From Oscillospiraceae bacterium (GTDB lineage Bacteria > Bacillota > Clostridia > Oscillospirales > CAG-272): DNA of 64,000 nt. The stretch covers positions 1 to 64,000 of the forward strand of contig QAKK01000022.1 in the NCBI GenBank assembly GCA_003343845.1. The letters are read 5' to 3'. Position 1 is the first letter of the stretch; the number at the start of each line of letters is the position of its first letter. The position numbers and the translations under genes are program-made. The notes beneath the pieces were generated by a model, which saw only the letters and a list, made by a program, of their open reading frames with translations, was not told where the DNA came from and searched no databases. Of the stretch, positions 24,687-32,938 are shown piece after piece.

Positions 24687-25589
24687 ATGTGGTTTGTTCT
24701 CTCGCTCATCGCCCTGCTCTGCTGGAGCGGCTCTGACCTGTTCAGCAAAGTCGGCTCCCGTCCCGATGACAAGCTCAGCCATTGGAAGATGGTCATGGCG
24801 GTCGGTTTTGTCATGGGTCTGCACGCCTGCTATGAGATCTTCATCGGCGGCGTTCCGATCTCGCTTGATGCGATCATCACCTATCTGCCCGCATCCTTCT
24901 GCTACATCCTTTCGATGGCGATCGGCTATGTCGGTCTCCGCTATATCGAGCTGTCGGTCTCGTCCCCGATCTGCAATTCCTCGGGTGCGCTTGCCGCGCT
25001 GTTCTGCTTTATCTTCCTGCGCGAATCGCCGGATCTGCCGGTCTGGATCGGCGTTGCGCTCGTTGCCGTCGGCGTCGTCAGCCTCGGTTTTGCCGAGATG
25101 GGCGAGGACGACGTCTCCCGCGACCTGCGGCAGGCAAATGCCAACATCAAGTATCAGAAGAGCTTTCTCGCCCTGCTGCTCCCCGTCCTGTACTGTCTGA
25201 TCGACGCGGCGGGCACGGTCGTGGACACGGTCATCCTCGAAACGCTCGACGAGAGCGTCGCCAACGTTGCCTATGAGCTGACTTTTCTTGCGATGGGCGT
25301 CGTCGCCGCGATCTATGTACTGATTATCAAGCGCGATCGGCTGCAAGTCCGCCGCGAGGGACCGAAGCTGCTCGGCGCCGTCTGCGAGACCGCAGGCCAG
25401 TTCGCCTATATCTTCGCCATCGGCGATGAGGCGCACACCGGCTCCGCCGCCGCGATCATCTCCTGCTACTGCGCGCTGTCGGTCGTCTGGAGCCGCATTT
25501 TCCTCAAGGAGAAGCTCAGCTGGAAGCACTACGTTTCCATCGCCGTCGCCGTCTGCGGCATCGCCGTCCTCGGCTTCTTCGATGCGTAA
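24687..25589 (+). CDS. EamA/DMT-family transporter
   Basis: 300 residues, about ten membrane helices arranged as two EamA halves. Start ATG (MWFVLSLIALLCWSGSDLF) follows GGAGGT. The first half ends with GLRYIELSVSSPICNSSGALAA and FCFIFLRESP, the second with SCYCALSVVWSRIFLKEKLSW, both typical EamA segments. A cytoplasmic loop of ~40 residues separates the halves (EMGEDDVSRDLRQANANIKY). Substrate unknown; relatives move amino acids, nucleobases or metabolites. Cotranscribed with the AbrB-like gene. Confidence 0.85.
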   Translation: MWFVLSLIALLCWSGSDLFSKVGSRPDDKLSHWKMVMAVGFVMGLHACYEIFIGGVPISLDAIITYLPASFCYILSMAIGYVGLRYIELSVSSPICNSSGALAALFCFIFLRESPDLPVWIGVALVAVGVVSLGFAEMGEDDVSRDLRQANANIKYQKSFLALLLPVLYCLIDAAGTVVDTVILETLDESVANVAYELTFLAMGVVAAIYVLIIKRDRLQVRREGPKLLGAVCETAGQFAYIFAIGDEAHTGSAAAIISCYCALSVVWSRIFLKEKLSWKHYVSIAVAVCGIAVLGFFDA

Positions 25590-25597
25590 AGGTACAT

Positions 25598-25628
25598 AAA
25601 AAATGCGTCCCGACGGGACGCATTTTTT
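25598..25628. terminator. Bidirectional terminator between DMT and amino acid ABC genes
   Basis: AAAAAATGCGTCCCG and CGGGACGCATTTTTT form a near-perfect inverted repeat with A and T tracts, ending both converging operons. Confidence 0.92.
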
Positions 25629-25630
25629 GA

Positions 25631-26380
25631 TTACAGGACCTTGGAAAGGAAGTCGATGGTGCGCTGGTTCTTCGGGTGCTCGAAGATGTCTTCGGGCGTG
25701 CCCTCTTCAAGAATCTTGCCGCCGTCGATGAAGATGACGCGGTCGGCGACCTCGCGGGCAAAGCCCATCTCGTGCGTGACGACGACCATCGTCATGCCCT
25801 CTGCCGCCAGCTGCTTCATGACGGCGAGTACCTCGCCGACCATCTCGGGGTCGAGCGCGCTGGTCGGTTCGTCAAACAGCATGACCTCCGGCTCCATGCA
25901 GAGCGCGCGGACGATGGCGATACGCTGTTTCTGCCCGCCGGACAGCTGGGACGGATATGCCCCTGCGCGGTCGGCAAGACCGACGCGGCGGAGCAGCTCC
26001 ATCGCCTTTTTCTCGGCGTCTGCCTTGGATTTTTTGAGCAGCTTGGTCGGTGCCAGCGTCATGTTGCGCAGAATCGTCATATGCGGGAACAGGTTGAAGT
26101 GCTGGAACACCATGCCCATCTTGCGGCGATGCAGGTTGATGTCCACCTTGGGATCGGTGATGTTCACGCCGTCAAACTCGATCGTGCCGTCTGTCGGCGT
26201 TTCAAGCAGGTTCAGCGACCGCAGAAACGTGGATTTACCCGAGCCGGAGGGTCCGATGACGACGACGACTTCGCCGCGGTGGATCTCCGCATCCACGCCG
26301 TCAAGTGCCTTGATCGCGCCGCCCTTGTAGTGAACTTTGAGCCCTTTTACGCAGATCAGTGCTTCGTTCTTATCGCTCAT
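25631..26380 (-). CDS. Polar amino acid ABC transporter ATPase
   Basis: 249 residues, cytoplasmic. Walker [11 protein letters not shown]-loop FQHFNLFPH, signature LSGGQKQR, Walker [14 protein letters not shown] and the H-loop VVTHEM are intact and of GlnQ/HisP type. I use the ATG giving [13 protein letters not shown], with AAAGGAGG upstream; this start overlaps the end of the permease gene by 11 bases (coupled translation). Confidence 0.95.
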   Translation of the reverse strand: MSDKNEALICVKGLKVHYKGGAIKALDGVDAEIHRGEVVVVIGPSGSGKSTFLRSLNLLETPTDGTIEFDGVNITDPKVDINLHRRKMGMVFQHFNLFPHMTILRNMTLAPTKLLKKSKADAEKKAMELLRRVGLADRAGAYPSQLSGGQKQRIAIVRALCMEPEVMLFDEPTSALDPEMVGEVLAVMKQLAAEGMTMVVVTHEMGFAREVADRVIFIDGGKILEEGTPEDIFEHPKNQRTIDFLSKVL

Positions 26381-27743
26381 TGGTGCGCAGCCTCCTTTCG
26401 AGCTTGCCGACCAGCCATTGCAGGAAGACGACCACCGCGAGGTAGACCGCCGCAACCGCGATCAGCGGCATGAATGCGCTGTAGGTCACGCCGCGGATGA
26501 TGTCGCCGCCGCGTGCCAGATCATTCAGACCGATATACGCCGAGACCGAGGTCTCCTTAAGGAGACCGATGAACTCGTTGAGCAGGGCGGGCAGCACCGC
26601 CTTGAAGGTCTGCGGCATGATGATGTAGAGCATCGTCTGCGCATAGCCGAAGCCGAGGCTGCGCCCCGCCTCCATCTGCCCCGCGTCAATCGACTGGATG
26701 CCGCCGCGGACGATCTCGGCAACATATGCGCCGGAGTTCAGACCGAAGCAGATGACGGCGGCAATGAACTTGTCAATGCCGATCGGCATGAAAATGACGA
26801 AGTAGACGATCATCAGCTGCACCAGCACAGGCGTACCGCGCAGTACGGTCAGATACAGCTTGCAGATCGCGTTTGCAAGCTTCAGCTTGCCGGTCTTCTC
26901 ATTGGTCACACGCACAATCGCCACAAGGAAGCCGAGCGCAATGCCGATGATGACCGAGAAGAAGGTGACGCGGAGCGTGACCCAAAGTCCCTTCGTAATA
27001 TAGCGCCAGTTGTCGTTCTGAATGAAGTTGCGATAGAAATCGTACTTCAGATTATTGAACGTCTTGATGATCGGTACGGAAACGTCCGGCTGTCTTGCAT
27101 TGTAGGTCAGCTTGACGCATTCGGTCAGCCCTCTTTTCAGATTGGTGCTGATCGCAACGCTCTCGCCATCCACCGTGATGGCAGTCATGGCTTCGATCTC
27201 CTTCGACGCCGTGACAACGCCGCCGTAGCAGGCATCCACGACCGCGTCCGAGGTGTAGACGACGAAGCCGTCCGTCGTCTCGTAGAGCGTGATCTCGACC
27301 TCGCGGGTCACCGGCTCTGCGGTCTCGAGCAGTGCCTTGAGCGTGCCGTCCAGCTTCAGCTTAATCTTGGTGGAGGTCATCTCCATACCCGTCAGCGGGT
27401 CGATCGTATTCATGTTGAGCAGCTCGTCCACATGTGCAAGCAGTACCGCGCCCGCGTCGATCGTCGTCACGGTGCAATCCGCGCGGACATCCTTGGAGAC
27501 GCCGTAGTCGAGGCTGTTCACGGTCACATGGCTGACCTCGGCAATATATTTCGCCGAGGCGCGCGCATTTGCGCCCGGCATGGCGTCCAGTGCGTTTTCG
27601 ATCAACGTCTGCGCCTCGTCGGTCGTCAGCTCCGACGCGACCATATCCGCCCGTGCATAAAGCACGGCGCAAACCACGGCAGCGCAGAGCACGAGCGCGA
27701 CGATAACGCCGATCCATATTTTTTTGTTCTTCGTCTTCGTCAT
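26370..27743 (-). CDS. Amino acid ABC permease with an unusual N-terminal domain
   Basis: 457 residues, twice the normal length. The C-terminal ~210 residues (about 247-455) are a HisM/GlnP-type permease with EAA loop [20 protein letters not shown]. In front lies an extra membrane anchor ([22 protein letters not shown], residues 9-30) and a ~200-residue extracytoplasmic domain of helices and beta strands ([53 protein letters not shown] strands). It is not a solute-binding fold that I recognise. Reading frame is continuous through the junction. Confidence 0.88.
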   Translation of the reverse strand: MTKTKNKKIWIGVIVALVLCAAVVCAVLYARADMVASELTTDEAQTLIENALDAMPGANARASAKYIAEVSHVTVNSLDYGVSKDVRADCTVTTIDAGAVLLAHVDELLNMNTIDPLTGMEMTSTKIKLKLDGTLKALLETAEPVTREVEITLYETTDGFVVYTSDAVVDACYGGVVTASKEIEAMTAITVDGESVAISTNLKRGLTECVKLTYNARQPDVSVPIIKTFNNLKYDFYRNFIQNDNWRYITKGLWVTLRVTFFSVIIGIALGFLVAIVRVTNEKTGKLKLANAICKLYLTVLRGTPVLVQLMIVYFVIFMPIGIDKFIAAVICFGLNSGAYVAEIVRGGIQSIDAGQMEAGRSLGFGYAQTMLYIIMPQTFKAVLPALLNEFIGLLKETSVSAYIGLNDLARGGDIIRGVTYSAFMPLIAVAAVYLAVVVFLQWLVGKLERRLRTNER

Positions 27744-27764
27744 GTCAGACTTCCTTTATACGCT

Positions 27765-27801
27765 AAAAAACAGGGGCGGGGGGACGAAACCGTCCGCCCT
27801 G
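27765..27801 (-). terminator. Terminator-like hairpin between binding protein and permease genes
   Basis: On the minus strand CAGGGCGGACG, loop GTTT, CGTCC-CGCCCCTG with a small bulge, then TTTTTT. Likely lets most transcripts stop after the binding-protein gene, giving more binding protein than permease. Confidence 0.7.
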
Positions 27802-27827
27802 CTCCCATTTTCCGTGATTTGTTCGGA

Positions 27828-28664
27828 TCAGTTCGCCGAGATGTACTTTGCGACAATCGCATCGACCGTGCCGTCTGCAATCAGCGCTTCGAGTGCGCCG
27901 TTGATCTGATCAAGCAGCTCGGTGTTGCCCTTCTTCACGGCGATTGCATACTCCTCGACCGCATACTCGGTGGGGAGAATCTCAAGACCTGCATTCTGCT
28001 CGACAAAGACCTTCGCGGGCTGGTTGTCGATGATGACAGCGTCAATATCGCCGCCGACCAGTGCGAGAACAGCGTCAGCGCCCTTGTTGTACTTGACTAC
28101 ATTGTCGTCGCCGTAGTCGCCGGAAGCGTAGATGTCGCCGGTGGTTGCGAGCTGTACGCCGATCTTCTTGCCTGCAAGGTCATCCAGCGTCTTGATGTCG
28201 GAGCCGCTCTTGACGATGACCGACTGAATGCCGGTTGCGTAGCTGACCGAGAAGTCAACGCTTTCCTTGCGCTCATCGGTCACGGTCATGCCCGCCATCG
28301 CCATATCGGCGCCGCCGGAAACGACCGAGGGGATGATCGAGTCAAACTTCATGTCCTCGATGACCAGCTCCATGCCGAGCTTCTCGGCGATGGCTGCTGC
28401 GACCTCGGCGTCGATGCCGACAATCTTGTCATTCTCGTAGGACTCATAAGGCGGGAACTCCGCGTTGGTTGCCATCGTCAGGGTCTTCTTGGCTTCCGGC
28501 GCCGTGGTGTCTTCGGAAGCGGTCGTGGTGTCTTCGGTCGATACTTGGGTGTCTTTGGTGGATGCGGTGGTGTTGTCTGCCTCGGTCTTGCCGCAGCCGA
28601 CGAAGCACATCGCGCACATCATCATTGCGAGTGCCAGGCAGAGAATCTTCTTCATGTTTTTCAT
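27828..28664 (-). CDS. Polar amino acid ABC solute-binding lipoprotein
   Basis: 278 residues. The lipoprotein signal ends in CFVGCG (lipid-modified Cys about residue 24), followed by a Thr/Ser/Asp/Glu-rich linker and a type 3 solute-binding domain: TNAEFPPYESYENDKIVGID, AAAIAEKLGMELVIEDMKFD, DMAMAGMTVTDERKESVDFS. The conserved Arg and Asp that bind the amino acid's alpha groups are consistent with the DERK and DNQP segments. Context with L-asparaginase suggests aspartate, asparagine or glutamine as substrate (inference). GGGAG precedes the first ATG. Confidence 0.93.
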   Translation of the reverse strand: MKNMKKILCLALAMMMCAMCFVGCGKTEADNTTASTKDTQVSTEDTTTASEDTTAPEAKKTLTMATNAEFPPYESYENDKIVGIDAEVAAAIAEKLGMELVIEDMKFDSIIPSVVSGGADMAMAGMTVTDERKESVDFSVSYATGIQSVIVKSGSDIKTLDDLAGKKIGVQLATTGDIYASGDYGDDNVVKYNKGADAVLALVGGDIDAVIIDNQPAKVFVEQNAGLEILPTEYAVEEYAIAVKKGNTELLDQINGALEALIADGTVDAIVAKYISAN

Positions 28665-28715
28665 TGTCTTTCTCCCAATTTTGTTCGGAACGGTGTTCCT
28701 TGATTTGATGGTATC

Positions 28716-28744
28716 AGTATACGCTTATATTTATGCATTGTCAA
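28716..28744 (-). promoter_or_regulatory. Promoter of the amino acid ABC operon
   Basis: Minus strand TTGACA (28744-28739), 17-base AT-rich spacer, TATACT (28721-28716), 52 bases before the binding-protein gene. Confidence 0.82.
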
Positions 28745-28850
28745 TATACAAATATTCAGAAGAATAACTATATTTTTCGTTAAAATATGAGCACATTGCA
28801 TATAATCATACTTCGCCAGTCAGTTTTTCGTCATTCCGATATGCATAATG

Positions 28851-28867
28851 AATGAATATTATTCATT
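28851..28867. promoter_or_regulatory. ARG-box-like palindrome over the asparaginase stop codon
   Basis: AATGAATA-T-TATTCATT, perfect 8+1+8 bases, close to the ArgR box core TGAAT-N-ATTCA. It lies about 107 bases upstream of the -35 box of the amino acid ABC promoter. Confidence 0.4.
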
Positions 28868-29869
28868 CGATGGTGTGATCTCACCCGCGACGCTCTCCTT
28901 GAAAAAAGTACGGATCTGCATCGGTGTATACCCGTTGCCGAGCGCCCACATCAGTTTTGTGACCGCCGCCTCGGTGGTCATGTCGTAGCCCTGGATCACG
29001 CCGACGTCGAGCAGTTTTTTGCCCACTTCGTAAAGATGCAGATTGCTGCTGTCGTACAGGCACTGGCTGCATGTGACGACCGAGATGCCCCGCTCGACCA
29101 GCGCACGGATCTTGCCCGCGAGGTCGCGGTGCACAAAGTGCATACCGCCCACGCCGAACGCCTCGACCACAATCCCGCGGTAGCCCATGTCGCAGAGCGC
29201 GTCAAACACGCGGGGCGAAAGCCCGGGCGTGAGCTTGATGAGGAAAACATCGGTGCTGACCTTGTCAACGAGCATCGGCGCGCCGTGCACATGCGGCAGC
29301 ACCTCCTCGTCCACGACCAGCCCGCCGGTGGTCACGCGGGCGGCATAGCGGCGATTGACGCTCTCAAACGCATCAAAGCTCTCGGCGCGCACCTTGACCG
29401 CGCGGCAGCCGAGCATCACATGGCGGTCGAACGCGACGAACACGCCCGCTCTGCCCGATGCCGCCATCAGAAACGCGGTGCGCAGGTTGTCAAACGCGTC
29501 CGAAATGGGGTTCTGCATCGGAAGCTGTGCGCCGGTGAGCACGACCGGAATGTCGATATTCCGCAGCATAAAGGAAAGGATCGACGAGGTATACGCCATG
29601 GTGTCCGTACCGTGCGTGATGACGATGCCGTCCACCCCGGCACGCCGGTCGAAGACGCAGCGCGCGATCTTCACCCATTCCTCGGGCTGGATATTGGAGC
29701 TGTCCAGGCACATCAGGTCGCAGACCTCGATGGCATAATAGGCGCGCAGGTGCTCAATCTCGTTTTTGAGGATCTCGCTGCCTGCGGGCACAAGCCCGTC
29801 CTTGGTGTTGACCGAAGCGATCGTGCCGCCGGTGGTGATGAGCAGGATTTTCTTATTGTATTCGTTCAT
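28859..29869 (-). CDS. ansA: L-asparaginase, type I (cytoplasmic)
   Basis: 336 residues without signal peptide. It hydrolyses L-asparagine to aspartate and ammonia. The first catalytic Thr is in LLITTGGTIAS (residues 10-20), and the second triad lies in VITHGTDTMAYTSSIL; VVLTGAQLPM is the usual following strand. Own promoter at 29917-29945. The 3' end overlaps an ARG-box-like palindrome, and the amino acid ABC operon follows on the same strand, so import and deamidation could be linked. Confidence 0.93.
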   Translation of the reverse strand: MNEYNKKILLITTGGTIASVNTKDGLVPAGSEILKNEIEHLRAYYAIEVCDLMCLDSSNIQPEEWVKIARCVFDRRAGVDGIVITHGTDTMAYTSSILSFMLRNIDIPVVLTGAQLPMQNPISDAFDNLRTAFLMAASGRAGVFVAFDRHVMLGCRAVKVRAESFDAFESVNRRYAARVTTGGLVVDEEVLPHVHGAPMLVDKVSTDVFLIKLTPGLSPRVFDALCDMGYRGIVVEAFGVGGMHFVHRDLAGKIRALVERGISVVTCSQCLYDSSNLHLYEVGKKLLDVGVIQGYDMTTEAAVTKLMWALGNGYTPMQIRTFFKESVAGEITPSNE

Positions 29870-29916
29870 GCGTACTCCGCCTGCGCGGATCTGCCGCGCA
29901 AATTGTATTTATCCTT

Positions 29917-29945
29917 ATTTTACTACGAAAGTATCGGTTTTACAA
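29917..29945 (-). promoter_or_regulatory. Promoter of the asparaginase gene
   Basis: Minus strand TTGTAA (29945-29940), 17-base spacer, TAAAAT (29922-29917). Confidence 0.65.
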
Positions 29946-30004
29946 GTCCGTTTCCCTTGCAAGGCGGCATTTTCTGTGATAAAAAACGCAAAGGAGGCGA
30001 TGCC

Positions 30005-31048
30005 ATGCAAAAGCGCAAGAGCGAGATCACGCTTTTCTCGCTGCTGATGTGTGTGCTCGTGATCTTCATTCACGTCACGTCCTGGACGCTGACCGCGATG
30101 GATCGCACAAGCGTCAAATATCTGCTGCTGCTCTTTCCGTGGCGGCTCTCTGCCTTCGTTGTGCAGGGGTTTGTATTTCTCTCGGGTGTGCGGCTGTTCC
30201 TCTCGGCAAAACCGTTTGACTACGGCAGATTTCTCCGCGGGCGTATACGGCGTATCGTGTTCCCCTATCTCGCATGGGTCGCGATCTATTACGCCTGTTT
30301 CATCGCCATCGGCTGGTATCGTTTCAGCTTTCGCGATCTTGCCGAATATGTGTTTCTCGGCACACTCTGCTCACACTTCTATTTTGTCGTCATCATCCTG
30401 CAATTCTATCTGCTGATGCCGCTCTGGCGGTGGCTGCTCGACCGCGTGGACGCACGTCTCCTCTGCGGCGCGGCGATCCTCGTGACCGCCGCTTTCAAGC
30501 TGTTTGTGCATTTCCGCTATGACGACCGCGTGTTCCCCGCCTATCTTTGCTGGTTCCTGCTCGGCGCGGCGGTCGGCAGACATTACGACGCTGTCGTCGC
30601 AAAGCTGAAGGCACATCTTTCGCTCCTCGGTACGGCGTTTCTCGTGACGGCGGCGGCAGACCTGTACTTTACATGGCGGTCGCAGTGCTTCGGCGAGGTC
30701 TTCCCGTGGTTTGAGGCACTGCACCTTGTTTACGCGATGGCGGCAATCTTCTTCTGCTTCGCCGCCTTTGCCAAAGTCTGCGAGAAGCTCGACGCATTGC
30801 CCGCATTCTTCGCCCTCTGCGACAGAAGCAGCTACCTGATCTACCTTGCGCATGTTCTGCCGATCTATGCGGCAAACCACCTAATTCAGCGCATCGGCGG
30901 TATGACCATGGCAACGGCGTATCTGTTCCGTTTCATCTTCACCTATGCCGTGACCTTCGGCGGCTGTCTCTGCTATACATATGTGAAAGAAAAAATCAAG
31001 GAGCGACTGCAAAATGCCAACGGACGCACAAATCAGGACCGCGCTTGA
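30005..31048 (+). CDS. Acyltransferase family 3 membrane protein
   Basis: 347 residues with about ten membrane helices. The first helix carries the expected His (LMCVLVIFIHVTSWTL), and the loop FLRGRIRRIVFPYLAWVAIYY is the typical basic segment of acyltransferase-3 proteins, which acetylate cell-surface polymers or lipids. There is no SGNH domain. AAAGGAGG precedes the ATG. Its end overlaps the serine hydrolase gene by 35 bases, so the two are cotranscribed. Confidence 0.87.
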   Translation: MQKRKSEITLFSLLMCVLVIFIHVTSWTLTAMDRTSVKYLLLLFPWRLSAFVVQGFVFLSGVRLFLSAKPFDYGRFLRGRIRRIVFPYLAWVAIYYACFIAIGWYRFSFRDLAEYVFLGTLCSHFYFVVIILQFYLLMPLWRWLLDRVDARLLCGAAILVTAAFKLFVHFRYDDRVFPAYLCWFLLGAAVGRHYDAVVAKLKAHLSLLGTAFLVTAAADLYFTWRSQCFGEVFPWFEALHLVYAMAAIFFCFAAFAKVCEKLDALPAFFALCDRSSYLIYLAHVLPIYAANHLIQRIGGMTMATAYLFRFIFTYAVTFGGCLCYTYVKEKIKERLQNANGRTNQDRA

Positions 31049-32141
31049 CACGCTCGGGACGCATCAGCTTGCCGCACATGAATGCTTCGGCGGTGCCGCC
31101 GCCGTCCTGCGGGACGGCGAGGTGATCTGCGAAAGCTATTTCGGCGGCGACCGCTTTTCGGATCGCGCGCTCTTTCGTCTCGCCTCGATGACCAAGCTGT
31201 TCACCGCCGCGGCGGTTATGAAGCTCGCGGAAGATGGCAGGCTGCACATTGAAGCACCCGTATCAACTTATCTGCCCGCCTTTGCGCATTTGAAGATCGG
31301 CACGCTGACCGCAGACGGCAGTGTGCGCGCCGCGTCAATGCCGCGGCGGGAAATCACGCCGTTCGACCTGCTGACGCACACGGCAGGGCTTGGTGCAGAC
31401 ACGCTCGGTAACCGGGAATATGATCTGATGCCCCCTGTCGAAAAAGTTTCGCTCGCGCGCGTCGTGGATCGGTACGGCGCATCATTTCACCTCGCCTTTG
31501 AGCCGGGCAGCCGCGCCGCCTACAGCGGCTTTGCCGGTTATGATGTACTTGCGCGCATCATCGAGCTGGTCACGGGCATGTCCTTCGGCGCTTATCTGAA
31601 AGCTGCCTTCTTTGACCCGCTCGGAATGCCGGACACGACCTTTGCACCGACGCCTGAACAGTACGCGCGTTTCTCGCCCGTGCAAAAACGGGTGCGCGGC
31701 GAGGAGATCGAGGTGAATTTTCGCGGCGAGGTCTTTCGCGGGATTCCAACGACCTACGAAGCCGCAGGCGCGGCACTGGCGTCTACCCTGCCCGACCTCG
31801 TCCGTTTCTTCCGAATGCTGGCACGCGGCGGCGAACTTGACGGCGTGCGCGTCCTGCGCCCCGAAAGCGTCCGGTGCATGATCGCACCCAAGCTGCCGGA
31901 CAACCTGCCCGGGCTGCTCCCCGGAGAGAACAACGCCTTCGGCTGTTTCGTCGTGACCGGCGCACATCGCCTGCCACGCGGCAGCGTTTACACGCACGGC
32001 GCCTACGGCACGCACGCGCTCTTTCTCCCGCGCGAGAACCTTGTCGGCATTCTTCTCAAAAATTCCTACGTCGACATGTCCCTCACCTCGCATGCTACCA
32101 TCGAATTTGAAAATGCCCTGCTCGGGAAAAGCGGGACATAA
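31014..32141 (+). CDS. Beta-lactamase-fold serine hydrolase
   Basis: 375 residues. The class C/esterase motifs are present: nucleophile SxxK as SMTK (about residue 58), the Tyr motif YSG in AAYSGFAGYDVL, and HGAYG in the place of the third motif. Such proteins include D,D-peptidases, esterases and D-aminopeptidases; true beta-lactamase activity is not implied. There is no signal peptide or membrane anchor, so it should be cytoplasmic, unlike most penicillin-binding relatives. It overlaps the acyltransferase gene. Confidence 0.88.
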   Translation: MPTDAQIRTALDTLGTHQLAAHECFGGAAAVLRDGEVICESYFGGDRFSDRALFRLASMTKLFTAAAVMKLAEDGRLHIEAPVSTYLPAFAHLKIGTLTADGSVRAASMPRREITPFDLLTHTAGLGADTLGNREYDLMPPVEKVSLARVVDRYGASFHLAFEPGSRAAYSGFAGYDVLARIIELVTGMSFGAYLKAAFFDPLGMPDTTFAPTPEQYARFSPVQKRVRGEEIEVNFRGEVFRGIPTTYEAAGAALASTLPDLVRFFRMLARGGELDGVRVLRPESVRCMIAPKLPDNLPGLLPGENNAFGCFVVTGAHRLPRGSVYTHGAYGTHALFLPRENLVGILLKNSYVDMSLTSHATIEFENALLGKSGT

Positions 32142-32170
32142 AAAAGGAGAGGCAAAACCTCTCCTTTTTT
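32141..32170. terminator. Bidirectional terminator after the serine hydrolase gene
   Basis: AAAAAGGAGAGG-CAAAA-CCTCTCCTTTTTT; A and T tracts on both sides. Confidence 0.92.
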
Positions 32171-32342
32171 ACATTGTAATGCCTTGTATGGCGTGGTCAT
32201 ACAGAAACGCTTTCAGCGGTTCGGCGTCTCCGGTGTTGTAAAATGAAATTGATCCGTATATCTCATTTATGTTCACCGTCCCCGTGTCGCAGAAAAAGAA
32301 AATCCCGCCGAGCCGTGTACACCCCAAAAGAAAACCCTGCAT
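32169..32342 (-). pseudogene. Short open frame, possible gene remnant
   Basis: A 57-codon frame on the minus strand ends inside the shared terminator. Its last part (NINEIYGSISFYNTGDAEP then KAFLYDHAIQGITM) looks like genuine protein sequence, but the start has no ribosome site and the part before NINEIYG looks non-coding. It may be the 3' remnant of a lost gene or a small protein started at GTG 32276. Weak call. Confidence 0.3.
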
Positions 32343-32545
32343 AGCAAGGCGGTATCCGCGGCTCTGCTTTGTGCTTCCAACGTCCGCTGCGGTCGAGCCG
32401 CGCGGGAGGCCTGCATACCTACAGAGCGATATAGGATTCCATTTAAAAGTTGTAGGTTCCGATATGGTTGTGTATCACGAGCTAAGCAGGAAAAAGGTTC
32501 TGAAGCTCTGCTTTCAGTATATGCAAATGCGCACGTTCTATGCGC
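32343..32545. other. Gap without recognised gene
   Basis: Open frames cross this stretch on both strands, but none has a ribosome site plus coding character. It ends at the DUF1292 stop codon. I see no promoter or terminator in it. Confidence 0.4.
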
Positions 32546-32842
32546 TCAGTTTTCGTCGGTGTTGCCGTCTTCGTCGTAATCGACGGTGTTGAACAGCTCA
32601 TCCTCGAAATAGTCGGCGACGCGGTCAAACTCGTCATCGTCGTCGATGGTCACAAGTGTCTCTTCACCGGTCTCATCCAGTTCAAGACGCAGGATGACGT
32701 ATTCCTCGGAATCCTCCTCAACGGGAACCAGCGCAAGATAGGTCTTGCCCTCAAACTCGCAGGAGCCGATCAGTTCAAACTCGCTCTCCTTGCCGGTCTC
32801 ATCGGTCAGCGTATAAATATCGCCGTCATAGATCTCTTCCAT
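32546..32842 (-). CDS. DUF1292 family protein
   Basis: 98 residues, very acidic, with DIYTLTDETGKESEFELIGSCEFEGKTYLALVPVE in overlapping pieces matching the DUF1292 (YrzB-like) pattern: a two-sheet small domain followed by an Asp/Glu-rich C-terminus. Function unknown in general. It has its own promoter (32886-32915) and an AAAGGAT ribosome site. Widely conserved in Clostridia. Confidence 0.85.
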   Translation of the reverse strand: MEEIYDGDIYTLTDETGKESEFELIGSCEFEGKTYLALVPVEEDSEEYVILRLELDETGEETLVTIDDDDEFDRVADYFEDELFNTVDYDEDGNTDEN

Positions 32843-32885
32843 GTCTTTATCCTTTCGGTCAAAAAATCGTTTTTGTTCTGCCTCT

Positions 32886-32915
32886 ATTGTACCAACTGCG
32901 CCCTGCCTTTGTCAA
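32886..32915 (-). promoter_or_regulatory. Promoter of the DUF1292 gene
   Basis: Minus strand TTGACA (32915-32910), 18-base spacer ending TTGG, TACAAT (32891-32886), located between hemW stop and this gene. Confidence 0.7.
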
Positions 32916-32938
32916 GACGCTTTCCGAAAAATCAGCCC

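Noticed and set aside
26337..28703. 788-codon plus-strand open frame
   Set aside because: Antisense shadow of the amino acid ABC genes; translation has no recognisable domains.
31014..32141. Antibiotic-resistance beta-lactamase
   Set aside because: No export signal and no class C KTG motif; best described as a generic serine hydrolase.
32269..32592. 107-codon plus-strand open frame in the gap before the DUF1292 gene
   Set aside because: No ribosome site, basic low-complexity-like translation, and it runs into the DUF1292 gene on the other strand.
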